DNA of 20,432 nucleotides, from positions 1 through 20,432 of the forward strand of contig JAFLCF010000068.1 of the NCBI GenBank assembly GCA_017303735.1, written 5' to 3'. Both the position numbers and the translations under genes were made by a program. Every line of letters starts with the position of its first letter. Position 1 is the stretch's first letter. This DNA comes from Anaerolineae bacterium (GTDB taxonomy: Bacteria; Chloroflexota; Anaerolineae; Anaerolineales; Villigracilaceae). Under the pieces are notes generated by a model that did no database searches, was not told where the DNA came from, and saw only the letters and a list, made by a program, of their open reading frames with translations. Below, piece by piece: positions 16,309-20,432 of the stretch.

Positions 16309-17168
16309 GCAACAAATCACGACCTGCCTGGCTGGACGAAAAAGAATATCCGTTCAAAGACCATTATTTCAAAACCCCGCAAGGTGACATGCACTACGTG
16401 GACGAAGGCACTGGTGACCCGATCGTGTTGCTGCATGGCAACCCAGGCTGGTCGTTTGAATACCGCGAGATCATCAAAGAAATGTCCAAGACTCAGCGCT
16501 GCATTGCGCCGGATTACATCGGCTTTGGGCTTTCGGATAAACCCGCCGATTGGGATTATCTGCCGATTCATCATGCCAAGCACGTGGAAGATTTTCTCGA
16601 TAGCCTCAACCTGAACAACATCACATTCGTATTCAACGACTGGGGCGGACCGCCTGCGATGTCGTATGCCATCAAACATCCTGAAAAGGTCAAGAAGATC
16701 GTGGTCACAAATTCCTGGTTCTGGCCCGTGGATGATATTCCCAACTTCACAAGATTCAGCGGCATGGCTGGCGGACCCATCGGCAAGTTCTTCACACTTA
16801 ATTTCAACATGATCGGCAAAGTCTTATCGAAAGCCGCTTATGGACCGAAGAAAAAGATGCCCGAAGAAGTGCGCAAGCATTACTTCATGCCACATGAAGA
16901 AAAGACTGCCCGCGTGGGCACCTGGGTCTTTCCGCGCGAGATTATCGGCTCAACTCCGTGGTTGAAAACACTGTGGGATCAGCGCGAAAAGATCAAGCAC
17001 ATCCCCACTGCCATTGTGTGGGGCGATTCAGATATTGCTTTCAAAGAAGGCGAATTAAAAGTATGGACCGACTTAATGCAAAACCATACGCTCAATGTCT
17101 TGAACAAGATCGGTCACTACCCGCCTGAAGAAGCGCCCGAAGAAGTCATCAAGGCATTGAAGGCATGA
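16305..17168 (+). CDS. Haloalkane dehalogenase-family alpha/beta hydrolase
   Basis: A 287-residue alpha/beta hydrolase with haloalkane dehalogenase hallmarks. HGNPGWSFEYR (44-54) gives the halide/oxyanion Asn46. The nucleophile elbow NDWGGPPA gives Asp112 as nucleophile and Trp113 as halide-stabilising residue; ordinary esterases would have Ser. VWGDSDIAF (238-246) supplies a catalytic acid, probably Asp243, and IGHYPPEEAP supplies His271. The acid position after the later strand fits the HLD-I/III type better than HLD-II. It would cleave carbon-halogen bonds to give an alcohol and halide, but some members act on other substrates and no substrate can be claimed. No signal peptide is seen. It overlaps marR by 4 bp and the next gene by 4 bp, indicating translational coupling. 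Confidence 0.85.
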   Translation: MSNKSRPAWLDEKEYPFKDHYFKTPQGDMHYVDEGTGDPIVLLHGNPGWSFEYREIIKEMSKTQRCIAPDYIGFGLSDKPADWDYLPIHHAKHVEDFLDSLNLNNITFVFNDWGGPPAMSYAIKHPEKVKKIVVTNSWFWPVDDIPNFTRFSGMAGGPIGKFFTLNFNMIGKVLSKAAYGPKKKMPEEVRKHYFMPHEEKTARVGTWVFPREIIGSTPWLKTLWDQREKIKHIPTAIVWGDSDIAFKEGELKVWTDLMQNHTLNVLNKIGHYPPEEAPEEVIKALKA

Positions 17169-17872
17169 ATCGAACCGCAGAAAAAGCCATCGCAGCGTAT
17201 GGCGGAAGAGAATTTTGGTCAAAGGTAAAACATATTGAGGCTGAGGTCAGTACACACGGGCTGGCTTTCACGATAAAAAGCAGACCGATCTTCAAGCATG
17301 CAAAAATTTCAATGGAGGTCGCCCATCCATTCTCTACATTGACTCCGATCGGGAAGAACGCTCAACTGGCTGGTGTGCTTGATGGACATCATGTTCGACT
17401 TGAAGATTCAACCAGAAAAATGATTGAGGAACGAAAGGATGCGCGCGGCTACTTCCCTGGCGGCTTGAAACGGTTATTGCATTGGGATGATCTGGACATG
17501 TCCTATTTTGCCAACTATGCCTTCTGGAACTATTTCACTCTGCCGGTTTTGCTCATGCGTGAAGATATTGACTGGAAGGAGATTCAACCCGGCTGGCTCG
17601 AAGCAATCTTTCCTGAAAGCATTCCCACGCATAGCAAAGTGCAGCGCTTCCGCTTTGACCTGGAAACGGGTCTGCTCATTCAGCACGACTACACCGTAGA
17701 CATAATGAGCAAACTGGCTACCGCAGCCAATGTGGTGCTTGAACACAAACAGGGTGCAGGCTTCTTGTATCCCTCCCATAGGCAGGTTACACCACTCGCG
17801 CCGTCGGGCAAGCCTTTATCAACCCCGATCTTAATTGACATCACCGTCCACAGCTTTCAAATAAAAATTTAG
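17165..17872 (+). CDS. Conserved-looking protein of unknown function in dehalogenase operon
   Basis: A 235-residue protein that I do not recognise. It starts by overlapping the dehalogenase stop (ATGA, 17165-17168), so it is translationally coupled and likely works with it. The N-terminus AIAAYGGREFWSKVKHIEAEVSTHG, followed by alternating strands (residues about 25-90 and 155-230), resembles the layout of LolA/LppX-like half-barrel proteins, but this is only an impression. There is no signal peptide, lipobox or membrane segment. A Trp/Tyr/Phe-rich stretch lies around 105-130. It could bind a lipophilic substrate or product of the hydrolase; this is a guess from context. Confidence 0.7.
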   Translation: MNRTAEKAIAAYGGREFWSKVKHIEAEVSTHGLAFTIKSRPIFKHAKISMEVAHPFSTLTPIGKNAQLAGVLDGHHVRLEDSTRKMIEERKDARGYFPGGLKRLLHWDDLDMSYFANYAFWNYFTLPVLLMREDIDWKEIQPGWLEAIFPESIPTHSKVQRFRFDLETGLLIQHDYTVDIMSKLATAANVVLEHKQGAGFLYPSHRQVTPLAPSGKPLSTPILIDITVHSFQIKI

Positions 17873-17884
17873 CACATGAACAAA

Positions 17885-17903
17885 ATCAAAAATAGCTTTT
17901 GAT
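17885..17903. terminator. Weak candidate bidirectional terminator
   Basis: ATCAAAA (17885-17891) and TTTTGAT (17897-17903) form a 7-bp AT-only hairpin in the 32-bp gap between convergent genes. The run of A and T on both sides could serve both directions, but the stem is weak. Confidence 0.25.
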
Positions 17904-17904
17904 C

Positions 17905-18684
17905 TCACCACTCTTTCGCCAGCCACCGAAGGTAGCTCTCAAAATTTTCAACCCAGTATTCATAGATATGCCCGCCCTGCCCACTGTGCAGTTGATTTTC
18001 GATTCCTATGTCATCCAGTATAGATTTCATTACGAATGCACGCTCAAGCATTAAGGGATCCTGCTCTCCAGTATCCATAAAAACACGGACGTGATTCCCT
18101 TCATGCATGGACGACAGCCAGCCACGGATGCGTTCCTCCTCCCCTGAAATCGCACCAGCGCCAAAGATACCGGCACTGGAAAATATATCAGGATGTTGGA
18201 ATGCCAGACGATACGCAGCAACTCCGCCAAGAGAGCCGCCTGCTACAGCGTGATGCTTTCTGTTTCTGGCAGTCGGGTAGTTCGCTTCAATATGAGGAAG
18301 CAGATCGTTATAAATGGCTTCCGCCATCGCATCGCTATCGATATTTTCGGTGGCAACAATCATGAATGGCGGAATGTCTTCGCTTAATATCAACTCGTCA
18401 ACCACATCGTCAAGCCCAGCCGCAAACCAGGCATCGGTAGAGCCTCCGCGCCCTGGCACAAGATACAGCACAGGGTAGCGAGATTCAGACTCGCCAGAAA
18501 AACATGGTGGAAGATAGACCTGATACGTGTACGGATACCCACGCGCTGTTTCAGGCACTTCAGATGACAAGATCTTGCCCGGCGAAGCACATCCGCTTTG
18601 AAGGACAGCGATCGGATCGGATGCTTGCCCTACCCCGCATCCGCAAAGAAAGATCAGCAATGCAAGTTTCGGAATTCGCCGCAT
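17905..18684 (-). CDS. Putative lipoprotein esterase (esterase D/Fes-like alpha/beta hydrolase)
   Basis: A 259-residue secreted hydrolase. The N-terminus MRRIPKLALLIFLCGCG has a short basic start, a hydrophobic core and a lipobox-like LCGC with the likely lipidated Cys16. The mature part fits the putative-esterase family (enterochelin esterase/S-formylglutathione hydrolase type): YTYQVYLPPCF, YPVLYLVPGRGG (70-81), the nucleophile motif GGSLGG (Ser151), Asp209 in DTGEQDPL and His239 in GQGGHIYEYW form the triad. It is likely anchored on the outer face of the cytoplasmic membrane, acting on an ester in the envelope or medium; the substrate is unknown. The ATG at 18684 has AAAGGA 7 nt upstream. 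It follows dnaA on the same strand after a strong terminator, so it needs its own promoter, which I could not place. Confidence 0.83.
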   Translation of the reverse strand: MRRIPKLALLIFLCGCGVGQASDPIAVLQSGCASPGKILSSEVPETARGYPYTYQVYLPPCFSGESESRYPVLYLVPGRGGSTDAWFAAGLDDVVDELILSEDIPPFMIVATENIDSDAMAEAIYNDLLPHIEANYPTARNRKHHAVAGGSLGGVAAYRLAFQHPDIFSSAGIFGAGAISGEEERIRGWLSSMHEGNHVRVFMDTGEQDPLMLERAFVMKSILDDIGIENQLHSGQGGHIYEYWVENFESYLRWLAKEW

Positions 18685-18706
18685 GTATTAATCCTTTGTG
18701 TAGTGG

Positions 18707-18742
18707 GTAAAAAAACAGGCGCATCAAATGAGATGCGCCTGT
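18707..18742 (-). terminator. Rho-independent terminator of dnaA
   Basis: In transcript sense, ACAGGCGCATC (18742-18732) and GATGCGCCTGT (18725-18715) form a perfect 11-bp GC-rich stem with a 6-nt loop, followed by a run of seven T (18715-18709). It lies 22 bp after the dnaA stop and is oriented to end dnaA transcription. Confidence 0.92.
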
Positions 18743-18763
18743 GTATGTCCTTTTGATGTTCTT

Positions 18764-20116
18764 TTACACCGAAGCGTTTTGCCCGTACAGCTGGTGGCGA
18801 AGCGAATCGATATCTTTTCGCACGCGTCCTTCGCCGTTCTCATATTGATTCTTGATCTTCTCAATGGCAGACATCACCGTGGAATGGTCGCGCCCGCCGA
18901 GGACTTCACCGATCTGCGGAAAGGAGATCTTCGCCTCTTCACGCAAAAGGTACATGGCGATCTGGCGCGGATGAGCAACTTCCTTGGTGCGGTCACGCCC
19001 CAGTAATTTTTCGACCGTCAATTTGTAATAATCTGCCACTTCGGTCACAATGGCTTCTGCTCCGATATCGCCGCGTGAGGGCATCAGGTCAGCAAGAGCC
19101 ACTTCCACGAGGTTGGGCGTGAGGGAAGATCCGCTCAAGTCAGCGTAAGCGATGATGCGATTCAAGGCACCTTCGAGTTCGCGGATGTTCGACTGCACGC
19201 GCTTGGCAACCGTTTCAAGGATCTCATCGGAGATCATGCGCCCGGTCCGCTCGGCTTTGGAGCGCAAAATGGCAAGGCGGGTTTCGAGATCAGGCGCTTG
19301 AATATCGGCGGTTAACCCCCACTCAAAGCGGGAGCGTAGGCGTTCTTCCAGTGTGACCATTGACTTGGGAGGACGGTCAGACGAAACGATGATCTGCTTG
19401 TCTTGTCCATGCAGGGTATTGAAGGTGTGGAAGAACTCTTCCTGCGTCGATTCTTTCCCGGCAATGAATTGGATGTCATCGATCAACAGCACATCGGCAG
19501 AGCGGTATTTCTCGCGGAACGCCTGCGTGGTATGTGTACGAATGGCGGCGATCAAGTCGTTGGTGAATTCTTCGGATGAAACGTATAAGACGTTAAGTCC
19601 ACTGGCGTGACAGGCATTGCCAATGGCATGCAGAAGGTGAGTCTTGCCAAGTCCCACGCCTCCATACAGGAAGAGGGGGTTGTATGCTCTTGCAGGTTTC
19701 TCAGCCACCGCCTGACAAGCCGCATGCGCAAGGCGATTACCCGACCCCACAACGTAGGTATCAAAGGTGTAACGCGGATTCAGCGTGACATGACGAGGTT
19801 TGGGCTCCGGCGGGGTGATCTCTATCGAAGCAGGGGCAGGCTCCGGGTCAGCGGTGGAGGCGTTTTCTTCCGATTGGGAAACAATAAATTTTACAGAGAC
19901 CTTTGAATTCAATGTGTCGATCAAAAGTTTGTTGACCGTGGTTGCAAGACGGCTATCGAGCCAGTCACGCGCATACGCGTTGCGAACCCCTACGGTTAAC
20001 ATCCCGTTTTCATAGCCAACGGGACGGGTATCGCGCACCCAGGTATCGTAGGATGCGCGCGGCATATCCATTTGGAGTTGTGCAAGGACGGTTTGCCATG
20101 CCTGCTCAGCGTTCAT
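18764..20116 (-). CDS. dnaA: Chromosomal replication initiator protein DnaA
   Basis: Binds DnaA boxes at oriC and melts the origin with ATP. The 450-residue protein has the full domain set: domain I (about 1-80, helicase/self-association), a short acidic-proline linker domain II (81-108), and the AAA+ domain III starting at NPRYTFDTYVVG. Domain III has Walker A GGVGLGKTH (152-160), Walker B LLIDDIQF (210-217) and sensor SSDRPP (245-250). Domain IV has the DnaA signature GRDHSTVMSAIEKI (408-421). The ATG at 20116 is preceded by GAGGA at good spacing. Transcription ends at a strong hairpin downstream. dnaN is not seen next to it: the downstream neighbour is an esterase gene, unlike the common dnaA-dnaN pairing. 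Confidence 0.98.
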   Translation of the reverse strand: MNAEQAWQTVLAQLQMDMPRASYDTWVRDTRPVGYENGMLTVGVRNAYARDWLDSRLATTVNKLLIDTLNSKVSVKFIVSQSEENASTADPEPAPASIEITPPEPKPRHVTLNPRYTFDTYVVGSGNRLAHAACQAVAEKPARAYNPLFLYGGVGLGKTHLLHAIGNACHASGLNVLYVSSEEFTNDLIAAIRTHTTQAFREKYRSADVLLIDDIQFIAGKESTQEEFFHTFNTLHGQDKQIIVSSDRPPKSMVTLEERLRSRFEWGLTADIQAPDLETRLAILRSKAERTGRMISDEILETVAKRVQSNIRELEGALNRIIAYADLSGSSLTPNLVEVALADLMPSRGDIGAEAIVTEVADYYKLTVEKLLGRDRTKEVAHPRQIAMYLLREEAKISFPQIGEVLGGRDHSTVMSAIEKIKNQYENGEGRVRKDIDSLRHQLYGQNASV

Positions 20117-20432
20117 AGACGTTCCTCAATGTTCATAAATTTTGTCGTACAGCGTAGATGGAACTAACCCGCTTGTTCTGCGGCTTGAAAGCCATCATGT
20201 TTTCATATTTTTTTTGTAGGGATTGCGGATGTAGATCACAAAGCCAAACATCCGTTATATCAGCGTGGTGATATTCTAGCAGAACATCTTGATATATAAC
20301 AGTCGTTCAACCTACGCTAAGTTAAAAAAAAGGTTTTTTTTAAGATTACTGAATGTTAAAGAATTGTTATCAACTCCATCATCGATCGGTTTTTTCATAG
20401 AACAAGCGTTTCAGCCAAGAACGTCCCTTTTT
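20117..20432. other. AT-rich region upstream of dnaA (promoter / possible origin region)
   Basis: No gene is visible. The region is AT-rich toward its right end and contains TTAAAAAAAAGGTTTTTTTTAA at 20322-20343, where 8-base A and T tracts form a hairpin-prone or bent block, plus TATATAA-type runs around 20292-20298. Regions upstream of dnaA often hold its promoter and oriC. I found no perfect DnaA box (TTATCCACA): only two-mismatch sites near 20133-20141 and in TTGTTATCAACT around 20366. An origin is therefore possible but unsupported. Confidence 0.35.

Noticed and set aside
20322..20343. A-tract/T-tract palindrome as a terminator upstream of dnaA
   Set aside because: Stem is purely A-T with a 2-nt centre; more likely bent or easily melted DNA than a functional terminator.
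20117..20432. oriC
   Set aside because: Only two-mismatch DnaA-box matches were found, so an origin call is not supported within the window.

Overview
The window looks like a chromosomal segment of a mesophilic, moderate-GC bacterium. My best guess is a filamentous Chloroflexota (Anaerolineae). This is an inference from a large TIR-transmembrane-WD40 protein with a TAQA-rich linker and a C-terminal LTKDEW-type tail, from abundant small palindromic repeats between genes, and from a T-box-controlled trp operon outside the Firmicutes. No rRNA, tRNA, IS element or CRISPR array was seen.

Layout. 1-248 is AT-rich with nothing convincing. 249-1259 (+) is a cytoplasmic-type L-asparaginase that ends 2 bp from the convergent trpA. 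1262-10470 (-) is one complete tryptophan operon, in transcription order: promoter, T-box leader, trpE, trpS, trpGD fusion, trpC, trpF, trpB, a B3/B4-domain protein, trpA. It carries every enzyme from chorismate to tryptophan plus tryptophanyl-tRNA synthetase. The T-box leader is unusually readable: a UGG specifier codon, a UGGC bulge, and mutually exclusive antiterminator and terminator helices. Almost every gap inside the operon holds a different palindromic or direct repeat, and several stop codons lie inside those repeats.

10492-13635 (-) is an AT-richer gene for a TIR-TM-WD40 protein (about 16 WD40-like units, TIR glutamate retained) with its own promoter. Next upstream on the same strand, 13793-14899 is a staphylococcal-nuclease-like protein with its catalytic residues retained. 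15068-15730 (+) is a MOSC protein. 15832-17872 (+) is a tight operon of a MarR regulator, a haloalkane-dehalogenase-family hydrolase and an unrecognised protein. The marR promoter has its -10 box inside a perfect 12-bp palindrome, and marR is probably read from a leaderless mRNA. 17905-18684 (-) is a lipoprotein esterase. 18764-20116 (-) is dnaA with a strong terminator. The remaining 316 bp upstream of dnaA is AT-rich and could be a promoter or origin region, but has no good DnaA box.

How it fits together. Uncharged tRNA-Trp would pair with the T-box leader and allow transcription of the biosynthetic genes, the synthetase and the B3/B4 protein together. That puts tryptophan supply, its charging and possibly a tRNA quality-control step under one RNA sensor. 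The points most worth following are this T-box/trpS/B3-B4 arrangement, the repeat elements decorating the operon, the TIR-WD40 plus SNase-like pair, and the autoregulated leaderless marR-dehalogenase operon.
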